The notes: generated by a model from the letters alone, not told the origin. 64,000 bases of DNA from Planctomycetaceae bacterium (GCA_024742875.1 JANSXP010000003.1:62001-126000); one strand, 5' to 3'; shown: positions 1 through 9,709, counted from the stretch's first letter. Made by a program: numbers and translations.

Positions 1-1329
1 TGGCTGGCGACCGTGCACTGGACGTGCGTAGCCATTGCCGTCATGTTCTGCCTGGGAATCGGCACGCGGGTGACAGCCATCCTCGCGTGGGCCATTACGA
101 TTTCGTACTCACAGCGCGTCCCGGTGGCCAACTTCGGTCTGGATCAGATTCTCGGTCTGCTGTGCATGTATCTGGCGATTGGTCCCTCGGGAGACTCCCT
201 GTCGGTTGATGCGTGGCTGCGTCATCGCCGCGTGCCTCTGCTGCCGCGGCCCCCAAAAGCGTCCGCGCAGATGACGCTGCGGTTGATTCAGATCCACGTA
301 TGCGTGATCTACTTCTGGGCGGGCTTTGCCAAACTCAAAGGCGATTCGTGGTGGACGGGCGAAGCAATGTGGCAGGTGCTCGCCAATCAGGAATATCAGA
401 CAATGGATCTGACGTGGATGGCGTCGGTCCCGTGGCTCCCTTACCTGATCGCGCATATTACCGTCGCGTGGGAAGTGTTCTTCTGCGTTCTGATATGGGT
501 GCCCGCACTGCGTCCGCTGATGCTGCTGATGGGCACACTCATGCATGTGGGCATCGGCGCCTTCATGGGCATGTGGACGTTCGGGCTGATCATGACGTTC
601 GCGTATTTCTCTTTCAGTGCCCCCGAAAAATGGCGCCGCTGGATGCATCGCTCGCCCGGCCGGGCCACCGCTTTGGAAAACTCGTTACGTGACGTGACGA
701 CATTAACTCCTGCGTCTGCAGCCGGCACCTCAGCGACAGCCGCGTCTGCCGCTGTTATGTCAGCGGCACCAGCCTCCCACCCTGTCACGCCTCAGCCTGT
801 GTCACCTGATCGTGCGTGCGAAGTGGTTGCCCCGCTGCCAACGCCAGCACGGGCGTCCGTACTGATCGTGTCTGTTGACGCCGAAGAACGGCATTCGCTG
901 CGGCGTTATCTGCGCGACCATGACATCCCCTGTCGGGCCACCATGAGCGCGGAACTTGCTCTGACGCTGATCCTGCAGGAGCGACCTGCCATCATTCTGC
1001 TGTCGGGCACGCGATTAACGGGAACGCAGATCCAGCAGATGGTCGGCGATCTGCTGGATGGCACAGACTCGCCGATCATAGCCATGACGACCGAGCGACA
1101 GCAGAGTCGCCTGACAGCCATGAAAGCTAACGTCACATTCCTGAAATATCCCGTGTCTTTACGAGAGATCCGACAGGCACTGACCGACGCCGTGTTTGGC
1201 GCTGTGGTCGCAGCGCCAAACACTGAGTATTCGCAAACGACCGCAACGAAATCCCTCGCTGTCGAATCCCTGCCAGCGGCGACCTCCGCCTCCAACGATT
1301 CTGACCACCCCACACGAACCGAATCATGA
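1..1329 (+). CDS. HTTM-domain membrane protein with C-terminal receiver-like domain (5' partial)
   Basis: The frame is open back to base 1, so the 5' end is outside the window; a GTG at 13 is only the first start-like codon inside it. The first two thirds are strongly hydrophobic with several membrane segments and resemble the HTTM (horizontally transferred transmembrane) family related to vitamin K-dependent gamma-carboxylase. After an Ala/Pro/Ser-rich linker, about 110 residues look like a CheY-type receiver (core strand SVLIVSVDA, later LKYPVSLREI in the position of the conserved Lys). At the usual phosphoacceptor strand the sequence is ILLSGTRL, so the Asp appears to be Ser. The stop overlaps the next ATG by four bases (ATGA), so the two genes are probably cotranslated. 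Family assignment is from sequence pattern; function is unknown. Confidence 0.75.
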   Translation, partial: WLATVHWTCVAIAVMFCLGIGTRVTAILAWAITISYSQRVPVANFGLDQILGLLCMYLAIGPSGDSLSVDAWLRHRRVPLLPRPPKASAQMTLRLIQIHVCVIYFWAGFAKLKGDSWWTGEAMWQVLANQEYQTMDLTWMASVPWLPYLIAHITVAWEVFFCVLIWVPALRPLMLLMGTLMHVGIGAFMGMWTFGLIMTFAYFSFSAPEKWRRWMHRSPGRATALENSLRDVTTLTPASAAGTSATAASAAVMSAAPASHPVTPQPVSPDRACEVVAPLPTPARASVLIVSVDAEERHSLRRYLRDHDIPCRATMSAELALTLILQERPAIILLSGTRLTGTQIQQMVGDLLDGTDSPIIAMTTERQQSRLTAMKANVTFLKYPVSLREIRQALTDAVFGAVVAAPNTEYSQTTATKSLAVESLPAATSASNDSDHPTRTES

Positions 1330-2456
1330 ACTGCACGCACGCCATTTTTCGACTCGCTCCACTGCTGCTGATCGCCTGCGTGATCGGCTGCTCGGCCAGC
1401 ACGGACTCGCCGCAGGTCACGCTCGAAAAGGCGCACATTCAAAAAGAGCGTGGCAACTTTGAAGAGGCCATCCCGCTGTACGATGCCGCCATCACACTGC
1501 TGCCCGAAAGCACGGATGCGTACTACAGCCGGGGCGACTGCTATCGACAGCTGGGTCTGTTCGATCAGGCGGTAGCAGACTTTGACGACTGTCTGCAGCT
1601 CGATCCACAGTCACACGGAGCCCGCAACGACAAGGGGATTTGCCTTGCCGAGTCAGGGCAGTTTGCCGCGGCCGTCGGCGTGTTCACCGAAGTGATCCGT
1701 CAGGATCCGGCCGACGCTCAGGCGTATCGCAACCGCGCGCTGAGTCTTTATCATCAGCAGCAGTTTGAAGCCGCGATCGCGGACTACGATCAGTCACTTC
1801 AGCGAAACGCTGATGATCCGGAAACGTGGTTTCAGAAGGGCAACGCCGTGCGGGCACTCAGCCGCCTGCCGGAAGCGGTCGAGTGCTACACAGAAGCCAT
1901 CAACCGTGCCCCAAACTTCGCTTACGCCTGGATGAACCGCGGGGTGGCCCGCTACCAGCTGGGCGAACGTAAAGAAGGTTTGGCAGAACTGGCCCATGCC
2001 AGTGAACTGAACGGTGACATTGTGGTTCCGGGCATCAACTGGCTGGATGCCAGTGCCGCGAACGGCGACGCAAAAAATGGTGACGTCCACACCGTCGCCA
2101 AACCCGTCACACCTGTGGTGGATGCCTGGTCGCTGGTTCTCGCGGCCGCCCAGGAGCATCTGCAGTCCCTGGACTACACCGACATCCAGCAGACATCGAC
2201 GTTTGACGCACAGCAGTGTGCCGTGCTGACCGCCACACTTGATGGCCGGCCCGTCCAGGTCTGTCTGGCCGCAGCGACGACAGGCCGTGCCACGATCCGC
2301 GTGCCGGCACCGGGCAGCGACACCGCCGCCCTGCTGATCATGGCTCCGGAGGCAGGGGCCGCCAAAACGGAAGACGTGGGTGTGCTGCACTTTGATCCCG
2401 CATGGCAACCAGACGCAAACTCAACACCCGTGCTGCTGGACGTGCTGCTGCCGTAA
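1326..2456 (+). CDS. TPR-repeat lipoprotein
   Basis: The N-terminus has a hydrophobic signal ending in a lipobox (VIGC), so the mature protein should be anchored by lipidated Cys22. Residues about 35-240 hold five to six tetratricopeptide repeats with the usual spacing (for example AYYSRGDCYRQLG, AYRNRALSLYHQQ, AWMNRGVARYQLG). The last 120 residues are a small alpha/beta region with no recognised family. TPR proteins mediate protein-protein contacts; the partner here may be the membrane protein upstream, with which it shares an ATGA overlap. The fold and lipoprotein nature are well supported, the role is not. Confidence 0.88.
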   Translation: MNCTHAIFRLAPLLLIACVIGCSASTDSPQVTLEKAHIQKERGNFEEAIPLYDAAITLLPESTDAYYSRGDCYRQLGLFDQAVADFDDCLQLDPQSHGARNDKGICLAESGQFAAAVGVFTEVIRQDPADAQAYRNRALSLYHQQQFEAAIADYDQSLQRNADDPETWFQKGNAVRALSRLPEAVECYTEAINRAPNFAYAWMNRGVARYQLGERKEGLAELAHASELNGDIVVPGINWLDASAANGDAKNGDVHTVAKPVTPVVDAWSLVLAAAQEHLQSLDYTDIQQTSTFDAQQCAVLTATLDGRPVQVCLAAATTGRATIRVPAPGSDTAALLIMAPEAGAAKTEDVGVLHFDPAWQPDANSTPVLLDVLLP

Positions 2457-2490
2457 CGTCGGGATCCGCTCGTCCGAGGGAGTCGGCAGG

Positions 2491-5400
2491 TCAGGGCTTT
2501 GCGGGAGTGGCTCGCCTGTCGCCCCCCTGACTGTTCGCGGTGGAACGCTCTGCAGAAAACACGTTGCCTGTGGGCCGCGGGGGGAGCGTTTTTTGCCAGG
2601 ACCGAATCTGCTCGGCCAGGCGATCCGCGGTGGCCGTCTCCGCTTCTGCCAGGTTGGTCTGTTCCAGCGGGTCGGCCGCTGTGTTGTACAGTTCGCGATA
2701 GCTGCCGTCGCGATTGGTCATCAGCTTCCACTGATCCGACACCACAGCCCAGCTGACCCAGTGGAATGGCCGCGACTCGCGAATGGGCCAGGCGGACTGC
2801 ATTTTCCAGAACAGCGGCTTGCTCCGTCGAGGGGCGGGCTGCCCCAGCAGTGTCTGCAGCTGACTGACGCCATCCGGCTGGTAGTCGGCAGGAAGCGGGG
2901 CTCCCGCCGCCTCACAGAACGTGGGCAGCAGATCCACGGCAGAAATCAGCGATGTGCGGTCCACTTTGCCGGCGGCGATTTTCCCCGGCCAGCGGGCAAT
3001 AAACGGCACACCAATGCCACCTTCAAACAGCGCCGACTTATGCCCCTTGCGACCACCCGTGATGCCGCGGGAGGCGGCTACGTTGAAGCCGGCGCCGGTG
3101 GCCGTATCGTGCATCAACTGCAGTTCTGCCTTGCCAACCGCGCGAGCCGGACCGTTGTCTGAGCTGAACACCACCAGCGTGTTGTCCGTCAAATCAAGGC
3201 GATCCAGCGCATCGAGTACTTCGCCAATGCGATCGTCCGCGTGCGACAGCACGGACGCATAAATGTTGTCTCGCTCTTGCAGCTCACGAAATCGCCAGCG
3301 GTATTTGGGCACCGTGTGAAAGGGCGTATGCGGCTCATGCATCCAGAGATTGATGAAGAAGGGTTTGCCGGCCGCATGACTGGACTCGATAAACTCCACA
3401 GCATGATCCGCATCTTCATGCACGGGCATCTGCTCGCCTGCGCAATTGAACGCTCCATAGGCGTCATAGCCATAAGCGGAGGGCAGGGGGGAATCCGGAA
3501 TCATGTTGTTGGCCAGATGCCACTTGCCAAAATGCGCGGTGGCGTAACCCGCTCTTTGCAGCATACGAGGCAGGGTGGGGGCCTGCACATCCAGCCAGTC
3601 CGGCATGTTGCGACGCGCGTTGCTGGGCACCCACGCAAAATGCCCATCGATGTTGTAACGAGCCGGAAAGTGGCCCGTCATCACGGCCGTGCGACTGGGC
3701 GAACACACGCCACTGGCCACCGTGAAGCGGTGGAAGTCGGTCCCCTCTCGAGCCAGTCGATCGATGTTGGGTGTCTTTACATAGGGATGACCGTGACAGC
3801 TAAGATCGCCCCAGCCCCAGTCATCGGCGAAGATGAACACAATGTTCGGCGCCGCGGAGCGAGATGAGCGAGCGGGCACTGCGGCTGATCGCCAGCCGGC
3901 AGGTGGCAGCACGGCAGCCACGTCGGCCGTCGGTTCCCAGCGGAGACTGCGAAACGTCGGCGGCTTACCTTTCCAAACGGCCCCCACGCGTTTTTGTGAA
4001 CCTGGTCGACCGGGACCGGACCGCAGCGTTTCTGACGCACACAGTTTCAGCTGACGAATGTCGTTCCAGGACTTCGGTGATTCTCCTTCCACATTTGTAA
4101 ACGCCGATCGCATCAGCGTGACCGTCTGCCACCCTTTGCCTCCCACGGGCACCTGAGCGGCGTAGTCATCGAGCTTCACCACGAGGGTGTTGGCCTGCTC
4201 CGCCCGCATTTCGATAACCAGATGTGAGGTGGCGGGAGCATCCCACAAATCGCTGTTGAGTTTGTTGGTGGTCCGCGCCCATTCGGCCGGTCGATACGTG
4301 AACCACTCTTTCTCCCAGTCCCCTTCAAAATTCTCAATCGTGGTCGAGGGCTGCAGAGTGGGCGTGACGCCCGCTGCAGCCACCTGCTGTGCTGATCTGG
4401 TAGTGACGAGTGACGACAGGTTGAACGTCGACGTATCGTAATCGCCGTAGTAGTAGCCCACGCCCGCGACGCTTTCGTCCAGTTCATAGCGAACGTTGGC
4501 GAAGACCCACAACGGTCTGTCAGTGTGTGCCAGTGGCAGAGCGGCCGTCCATGTGTCGCCGCTGTGCTGCGCAGCGGCGTAGTGCCAGAACTGATGCATG
4601 GTGTCCAGTCGCCGTTCCGGCCCGGCTCCCAAATGCCCCTGATCGGTATAGTAGACTTCCACTGAGACAATCTTACGCGACGTATCGGGCCGCACATGGA
4701 ACACAGGAGTGCCCGAGGGCGTTTTCAACTGCAGGTCTGTCTTCGGCGTTTCCGGCAGTGGCATGCCGCCTTTGAGGTAATGATCAAACCACAGCAGGGT
4801 GGCCACCTCAAAATCGTCGTTGTCCTGATGATTGTGATGCGGAGAACACGTTACCCGCCAGTCGCTGCTGTGGATCTCGTCAATCGCAGCGGGCAGATCA
4901 CCCAGCCGACCGTGGAAGTCGTTGGCCGGACTCAAAAAGATGATCGGGCAGGAAATCTGCCGCAGACTCACGTCGTCGCCGATCGTGGCATTGAACAGTG
5001 CGCTTTTATTGTAACGGTCAGAAATTCCGCCACACGAAGGGGCGGCCGCTTTGACGCGTTCGTCCACCGACGTCATCACTGTCAGTTTGCCACCCATCGA
5101 ATGTCCGTACACCCCCAAACGCTGCGGATCAATTTCCGGCTGCTGCTCCAAAAACGTGAGCGCACGTCGAGCCGCCAGCGCACACAAAAACCAGCCACTG
5201 TTGCGGGGGGATTCCACAGCATCCAGCGTCCACGGGGCCGGCTGGGCACTGGGAAACTGATTGCCCGCGTTGCGACCGGGCGCGTGGTAGCCGTCCACCG
5301 CTCCCCAGTCTGTGGTGACTCGGTAAGCAGGGTCATCCGTTTTGCCATCCCAGAACAGCTGCACCTCGGCGGGAGACACTCGATAATCGGGCGCAGAAAT

Positions 5401-5838
5401 TCGGCCCGCCCAGGCAATTGACAGGGTGGCGTAACCCCGCTTCGCATTGGCCACACACGCTTTGTGATCGGCGTATTGCCCGCCACCGTGGATCTGCAGC
5501 AGGCCCGGCAGTGCGTCTGTGCGGCCCACCGCCGATTGGGGAAGCCCATAGACGCCAGCCAGCATGGCCTTCTTCCCTTTGAAGACGCCAATGCGCAGCC
5601 GCACAATTCGCAGCGAAACGCCATCCTGTTCCCACTCGTGCAGCGTCTCCACTTCCAGCGGTTCGGCGCGGGGATCAAAGCCCTCCCACATGGCGGCGAA
5701 GTCTGACGGCCCGGTTGTGCCTGTCAGCGGTGGCAGTGTGTCTGACTCCTGAGCGGCGGCTCTGGAGACGACCAGGCAGAACGCGGCGATCACGATGAAC
5801 GACCGCAACTGCTGCAGGAAGGATCTACGGCTTGCCAT
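2491..5838 (-). CDS. Secreted fusion of alpha/beta-hydrolase esterase and sulfatase
   Basis: The protein is 1115 residues from the ATG at 5838, chosen because it is followed at once by a signal peptide (MASRRSFLQQL, then a hydrophobic run ending RAAAQ); longer starts lie inside the upstream gene. Residues about 60-420 are an acetylxylan-esterase-like alpha/beta hydrolase with nucleophile elbow GHSMGGK (Ser247) and a His-rich HHNHQD segment expected to carry the catalytic His. Residues about 520-650 look like a carbohydrate-binding jelly-roll region. From about 680 onward is a type I sulfatase: IVFIFADDWGWGD metal site, CSPSR (Cys712, the formylglycine Cys in C-x-P-x-R), HFGKWH and FSSDNG. It should deacylate and desulfate a polysaccharide in the periplasm or outside. 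It follows the FecR-like gene, overlapping by 14 bases. Confidence 0.9.
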   Translation of the reverse strand: MASRRSFLQQLRSFIVIAAFCLVVSRAAAQESDTLPPLTGTTGPSDFAAMWEGFDPRAEPLEVETLHEWEQDGVSLRIVRLRIGVFKGKKAMLAGVYGLPQSAVGRTDALPGLLQIHGGGQYADHKACVANAKRGYATLSIAWAGRISAPDYRVSPAEVQLFWDGKTDDPAYRVTTDWGAVDGYHAPGRNAGNQFPSAQPAPWTLDAVESPRNSGWFLCALAARRALTFLEQQPEIDPQRLGVYGHSMGGKLTVMTSVDERVKAAAPSCGGISDRYNKSALFNATIGDDVSLRQISCPIIFLSPANDFHGRLGDLPAAIDEIHSSDWRVTCSPHHNHQDNDDFEVATLLWFDHYLKGGMPLPETPKTDLQLKTPSGTPVFHVRPDTSRKIVSVEVYYTDQGHLGAGPERRLDTMHQFWHYAAAQHSGDTWTAALPLAHTDRPLWVFANVRYELDESVAGVGYYYGDYDTSTFNLSSLVTTRSAQQVAAAGVTPTLQPSTTIENFEGDWEKEWFTYRPAEWARTTNKLNSDLWDAPATSHLVIEMRAEQANTLVVKLDDYAAQVPVGGKGWQTVTLMRSAFTNVEGESPKSWNDIRQLKLCASETLRSGPGRPGSQKRVGAVWKGKPPTFRSLRWEPTADVAAVLPPAGWRSAAVPARSSRSAAPNIVFIFADDWGWGDLSCHGHPYVKTPNIDRLAREGTDFHRFTVASGVCSPSRTAVMTGHFPARYNIDGHFAWVPSNARRNMPDWLDVQAPTLPRMLQRAGYATAHFGKWHLANNMIPDSPLPSAYGYDAYGAFNCAGEQMPVHEDADHAVEFIESSHAAGKPFFINLWMHEPHTPFHTVPKYRWRFRELQERDNIYASVLSHADDRIGEVLDALDRLDLTDNTLVVFSSDNGPARAVGKAELQLMHDTATGAGFNVAASRGITGGRKGHKSALFEGGIGVPFIARWPGKIAAGKVDRTSLISAVDLLPTFCEAAGAPLPADYQPDGVSQLQTLLGQPAPRRSKPLFWKMQSAWPIRESRPFHWVSWAVVSDQWKLMTNRDGSYRELYNTAADPLEQTNLAEAETATADRLAEQIRSWQKTLPPRPTGNVFSAERSTANSQGGDRRATPAKP

Positions 5839-7528
5839 ATTCGAAGTGTTCCCTGAGAGTGTCCTCATCGAGCGCCGCCTGCCACAGTGATAACTGGTCA
5901 ATGCGACCCACAAAATTGCGAATCACGTCCGGTTCTGCAATGGGACGTCCAAAATTTCCGATTGCCGCCAGCCCCAGCTTCAGGGCATGGTCGTAATCCA
6001 CAAGAGCCGTGGAAACGCGTTTGCCATCAACAAAATGGCTCACACGTCGCTGCTCACGATCGTACACGGTCGCCAGATGCGTCCACTTGCCGATCGACCG
6101 CGTCGTGAAGATGGGTTTGGTGCCATGCCCCGTCCATTCCGGTTTTGGGCGAGGCACCGCCGTCATATCAAGCGGATGTCGCAAACCAAGGAACAGTTCT
6201 CCACCGGGCGTGAGCTGCCAGTGCAGTCGCAGCTGCGGATTGGCATCGGTGAGCAGCAACGTCTGATCACGGGCGGGCAGCGCATCAATACGCACCCACG
6301 CCGTGAACGTGATGGCATCATAACTCCCCGGCAGATCCACACGAATCCGGTCACTGGGCCGCAGAAATTCGAGCGCTGGCTGGGATGACCATCGCCCTGG
6401 CACTTCACCGCAGCCGACGACGGATGCCGCCGAGTCAGCCAGCTGCCCCACCACTTCCAGCCCGTTCTCGGCCGAGTAACGGTAGCGAACCAGCAGTCGC
6501 GGATCGGCATCCTGCAGCGCCGTCCAGTCCTGCCACGCAAGAAACCGGCGGTGGGCTGCGTCACGCGACTGCTCGCGAAGCATTTCAAAAGAGGCGAAGC
6601 GTTCCGGCTCCGGCGGAATGGAGTTCAGCACGTCACCGGACTCCCAGGCCACCGCTTCCCCTTCTGTGACGCGCCGCTCCACCGCTGGCTGAGTCTTTCC
6701 GGAACGGTGCAGTTCGACTTCGCCGTCAAATACGTGCACCTTACTCTGTCCGTCACTGCTGACTTCCATGCCGAATTCGGTTCCCAGATCAACCACATCG
6801 AAGTCGGCCGAAGCAATGCGAAAACCGCGGGCATGTGGCGGCACCTGAGCCCGCAGACGGCCCTGATGGCAGGTGGCCTCGTCGGCAGACACCACAGTCA
6901 AATCGGCGCTGCCTTCCAGAATGACCTGCGCGCCGCTGTAAAACTCAATCTGCGCCAATCCACTGGTGAGCACGAGCCGGCCTGGCGACAGAATGTCACC
7001 CGGCTGCCAGGACACGTCGGACTCCCACTGGGCGTCGACAGAGCGTACCAGAATGGCAACACCATCATCGCGAAACTGACCAGCGGGCAACTCGACCGCT
7101 GGCAGTGCGCCGTTCGGGAGATTCGCCCCGGCCTGACCGTTGGCCACGGGCGGATCGCGTCTCAGCAAAGCCACCAGCAACAGCACGGCCACCAGGCTGG
7201 CGGACAGTCCGACATTGCGCCACCAGACTTCGCTCGAAGTGGACAGCGAAGAGAACAGAGCAGGGCGGCCGGCCGGCGACACGTTCTCATCCAGGGCCGC
7301 CATAACCCGCTGCTCGAGATCCGACTCTTCCAGAGCAAACGTGAGCCGCTCCCACTCAGGCGTCTGTGCCTGAGCGACGCGCGTCAGACCGATCATCGAG
7401 AGCTCGTCCATAAACTGTCGTCGAAACTCGGCGTCCTGCTCCAGACGCTGCACGGCCGGCTCCAGCGCGTCATGATCCACATCGTCATTCAGCCAGGCCT
7501 GCAGCAGCAACCGCAAATCGGCATCCAT
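5825..7528 (-). CDS. FecR-domain / LamG-domain transmembrane anti-sigma-like protein
   Basis: I start the gene at the ATG at 7528, which forms a TGATG overlap with the sigma factor stop; an ORF start eight codons upstream would lie inside that gene. The N-terminal 100 residues are cytoplasmic and anti-sigma-like, followed by one membrane helix (SASLVAVLLLVALL). The periplasmic part has a FecR-type region (ILVRSVDAQWESD to DLGTEFGMEVS) and, at residues about 390-560, a LamG/concanavalin-like beta-sandwich (TFTAWVRID, GKWTHLATVYD). In planctomycetes such proteins sit directly after ECF sigma genes and are thought to couple an extracellular glycan signal to sigma activity; here the downstream esterase-sulfatase is the plausible regulated partner. 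Confidence 0.85.
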   Translation of the reverse strand: MDADLRLLLQAWLNDDVDHDALEPAVQRLEQDAEFRRQFMDELSMIGLTRVAQAQTPEWERLTFALEESDLEQRVMAALDENVSPAGRPALFSSLSTSSEVWWRNVGLSASLVAVLLLVALLRRDPPVANGQAGANLPNGALPAVELPAGQFRDDGVAILVRSVDAQWESDVSWQPGDILSPGRLVLTSGLAQIEFYSGAQVILEGSADLTVVSADEATCHQGRLRAQVPPHARGFRIASADFDVVDLGTEFGMEVSSDGQSKVHVFDGEVELHRSGKTQPAVERRVTEGEAVAWESGDVLNSIPPEPERFASFEMLREQSRDAAHRRFLAWQDWTALQDADPRLLVRYRYSAENGLEVVGQLADSAASVVGCGEVPGRWSSQPALEFLRPSDRIRVDLPGSYDAITFTAWVRIDALPARDQTLLLTDANPQLRLHWQLTPGGELFLGLRHPLDMTAVPRPKPEWTGHGTKPIFTTRSIGKWTHLATVYDREQRRVSHFVDGKRVSTALVDYDHALKLGLAAIGNFGRPIAEPDVIRNFVGRIDQLSLWQAALDEDTLREHFEYGKP

Positions 7529-8091
7529 CAGTCCGTCTCCTGATCCAGACACTCCCGCAGCAGACCGTTGGCCCGATACTGCAGGTTGTACACGGCCCCC
7601 ACACTGGTATTCATGGAGGACGCCAGCGCGGACGCTTTGGCACCTTCCAGACCGTGGCGGACAACCTGTTTCATGCGTTCGGGAAGTCGCTCGATACAGG
7701 TCCGCAGGCGGTCCACCAGTCGCGAGGAGAATTGGTCGGCCGCTCGTTCATAGTCCGGTACCATCGCCTGCTGCAGCCGCTGACGAAATCTCCCCAGTGC
7801 CGAATCCCGCCGCGCGGCGGTCCGCATATGCATCAGCACTTCGTTGCGGGCAATCGCACGCAGCCAGGCCCCAAAGTCGCCCTCACGAAATCGGTCCAGT
7901 TTGCGATAAGCGGTTATGAAAACGTCCTGTGCAATGTCGTCCACGTCTTCCATGTGCCGCAGCTGGCACGCCAGATACCCGCGAAGGCTGGCGGAATAAC
8001 GTCTGACAATGCCACGAAATGCGTCCCGATCGCCGCTGTGCACGCGGTCAATCAGCTCCTCTACAGATTCCCGCTCATCGGATGTCGGCAT
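7528..8091 (-). CDS. ECF-family RNA polymerase sigma factor
   Basis: This 187-residue protein has the two helical domains of a group 4 sigma factor: region 2 around residues 25-75 (YLACQLRHMEDVDDIAQDVF, then FGAWLRAIARNEVL) and a region 4 helix-turn-helix near the C-terminus (KASALASSMNTSVGAVYNL). The length is normal for the planctomycete ECF class paired with FecR/LamG proteins. It is the first gene of a three-gene minus-strand operon with the FecR-like membrane protein (TGATG overlap) and the esterase-sulfatase. The 218-base region upstream to the divergent PEP-CTERM gene should hold its promoter; no motif was recognised there. Confidence 0.92.
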   Translation of the reverse strand: MPTSDERESVEELIDRVHSGDRDAFRGIVRRYSASLRGYLACQLRHMEDVDDIAQDVFITAYRKLDRFREGDFGAWLRAIARNEVLMHMRTAARRDSALGRFRQRLQQAMVPDYERAADQFSSRLVDRLRTCIERLPERMKQVVRHGLEGAKASALASSMNTSVGAVYNLQYRANGLLRECLDQETD

Positions 8092-8309
8092 GCTGGCTCT
8101 TTTTCAAACAGTGTGGCTCGCCTCTGGGTAACTGCCGTGGCCCGCCCTTTTTTCACAGCCGAACACCAGTTTGACGGATTTCGCGGGAAATCGGAAATCG
8201 ACTGTGAGGGTGGGTAAACCAGCGGCAGTTTGTCCATCAGTTCAGTATTTCCGCTGTGACATGCCGTACAGAACCAACCGCCGGGCCAGCGAAAAGTGGG
8301 AGACCGACC

Positions 8310-9119
8310 GTGCTGAGACTATTTTTCCTGACGCTGACGGGGATCTGCCTGTCCTCCTGTGCCACCGCTGAAGTGCTTCTCAGCGACGATTTTGGCAGCG
8401 GCACGGTGACGACCACCTTCCGCGCATACGAAAGCACGATCGATACCGGCTGGCGCAAGGCGCCCGGATACGGCTCCGTGGTCGAATCTGCCTGGCAGAT
8501 CTCTGGCGGACGAGTGCAGAATGACAGCACGGTGTCCGGTACGGGCTATCCCACCACACAGCCGTCTGAATCTCCGTTGATGTCATTCATCAGTGGGGGC
8601 GGAACCACAGAGACTCTGCTGCGGTTCGAATTCGACTATTCCGTCGCGGCCGGTGACAGCCTCTACGCTCATCTGTGGGGCTATACGGGCACCGCCAGCA
8701 CATCCGGAGGGTTCGTTTCCAATATTGAAGGATCACACAGCGGTCACATGAACGTGTCGGAAAACGCGGCTGGCAGCACACTCGACGGATTCAACCTGAC
8801 CACGGGGGCCACTTCCGGATATGGCAATCGCAGCCAGGCAATTTCCGGCGAACTGACAGGGACGGGCACGTTCTCCACCACGTTTCGCCTGTCTGATCTG
8901 GGCATTTCAGGCGTGAACACGGCCGGCGACCTGGACTATTACCTGATTCAATTCGGAAAAGACGAAGACGGACTGGCTGGCACGACATGGATCGACAACG
9001 TGCGACTGACGGCGACGGTTCCGGAACCCTCATCGATTGCATTTCTGATCGTCTGTCTGGTGGTGGGCGTCGCTTTGCGGCGTCGTCGCCAACATCAGGC
9101 ACAGCTCTCAAACGATTAG
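8310..9119 (+). CDS. PEP-CTERM sorting-signal secreted protein
   Basis: I place the start at the GTG at 8310: it follows a GGGAG ribosome-binding site by eight bases and begins directly with a signal peptide (hydrophobic LRLFFLTLTGICLSS). An ATG 18 codons upstream would put a charged extension in front of the signal. The body (residues about 25-240) is Ser/Gly/Thr-rich and predicted all-beta, with no family I recognise. The C-terminus has the tripartite exosortase signal: VPEPSS, a hydrophobic helix and an RRRR cluster. The protein should therefore be cut and anchored by an exosortase/PEP-CTERM system, encoded elsewhere. Confidence 0.88.
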   Translation: MLRLFFLTLTGICLSSCATAEVLLSDDFGSGTVTTTFRAYESTIDTGWRKAPGYGSVVESAWQISGGRVQNDSTVSGTGYPTTQPSESPLMSFISGGGTTETLLRFEFDYSVAAGDSLYAHLWGYTGTASTSGGFVSNIEGSHSGHMNVSENAAGSTLDGFNLTTGATSGYGNRSQAISGELTGTGTFSTTFRLSDLGISGVNTAGDLDYYLIQFGKDEDGLAGTTWIDNVRLTATVPEPSSIAFLIVCLVVGVALRRRRQHQAQLSND

Positions 9120-9289
9120 ACTTCGGCGACAGCAGGCCAGCGATAGGATGCGGTGGCTGCGTGCACCTTCCGCCACGTGATCGTCTGTGTCAGACTACAG
9201 CGGGGCGTTCAAACGCCGTCCGATAGACCGTCCGTTCGATGGCGGCACAAACCATGTCACAGGTCAGTGGCGGGGCGCGTTTGCCAGCG

Positions 9290-9709
9290 TCAGTCCGCGG
9301 GCAGCAGATCCGAATCGGACAGAGCCTTCACGTCGTTTTGCGATGGGGCTTCCTGAGTGACAGCCTGCACCATGTCAGTGGCCCCTTCGGGCACCATGGA
9401 ACCGCCCGTCGACAGCTGCGGATCCGGCCCCAGATACACCGTGTAGATGGCACCGGAGAAGGAGATTTCATCGCCCGGCAGCAGGGCCCCGCGAATCACC
9501 CGCTGTCCGTTGACGCGAGTGCCGTTGGTGCTGCCCAAATCACGCATGTAGATCAAGCCGTCCGTTTTCACAAGAATACAGTGCATCTTGGAAACACTGC
9601 TGTGATCAACAGCCAGATCGCACATACGCGAACTGCGGCCGACCACGGTGATCGGATTGGTGAGCGTAATGGGCGGCCCCCCGCCGGATGGAATCAGCTG
9701 TGCGAGCAT
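9290..9709 (-). CDS. FHA-domain protein
   Basis: This 139-residue soluble protein is nearly all one forkhead-associated domain: VGRSSRMCDL (the GR..S phosphothreonine-binding loop), DHSSVSKMHC (the SxxH motif), then LGSTNGTRVNG and a closing LLPGDEISF strand. FHA domains bind phosphothreonine peptides, so this is a plausible reader for the Ser/Thr kinases at 10118 and 15586. It is transcribed away from the kinase gene, with about 400 bases between the two starts. The last 35 residues are acidic and unstructured. Confidence 0.92.
   Translation of the reverse strand: MLAQLIPSGGGPPITLTNPITVVGRSSRMCDLAVDHSSVSKMHCILVKTDGLIYMRDLGSTNGTRVNGQRVIRGALLPGDEISFSGAIYTVYLGPDPQLSTGGSMVPEGATDMVQAVTQEAPSQNDVKALSDSDLLPAD

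Noticed and set aside
2380-3162. Plus-strand ORF opposite the sulfatase end
   Set aside because: Antisense to conserved sulfatase sequence; no start context.
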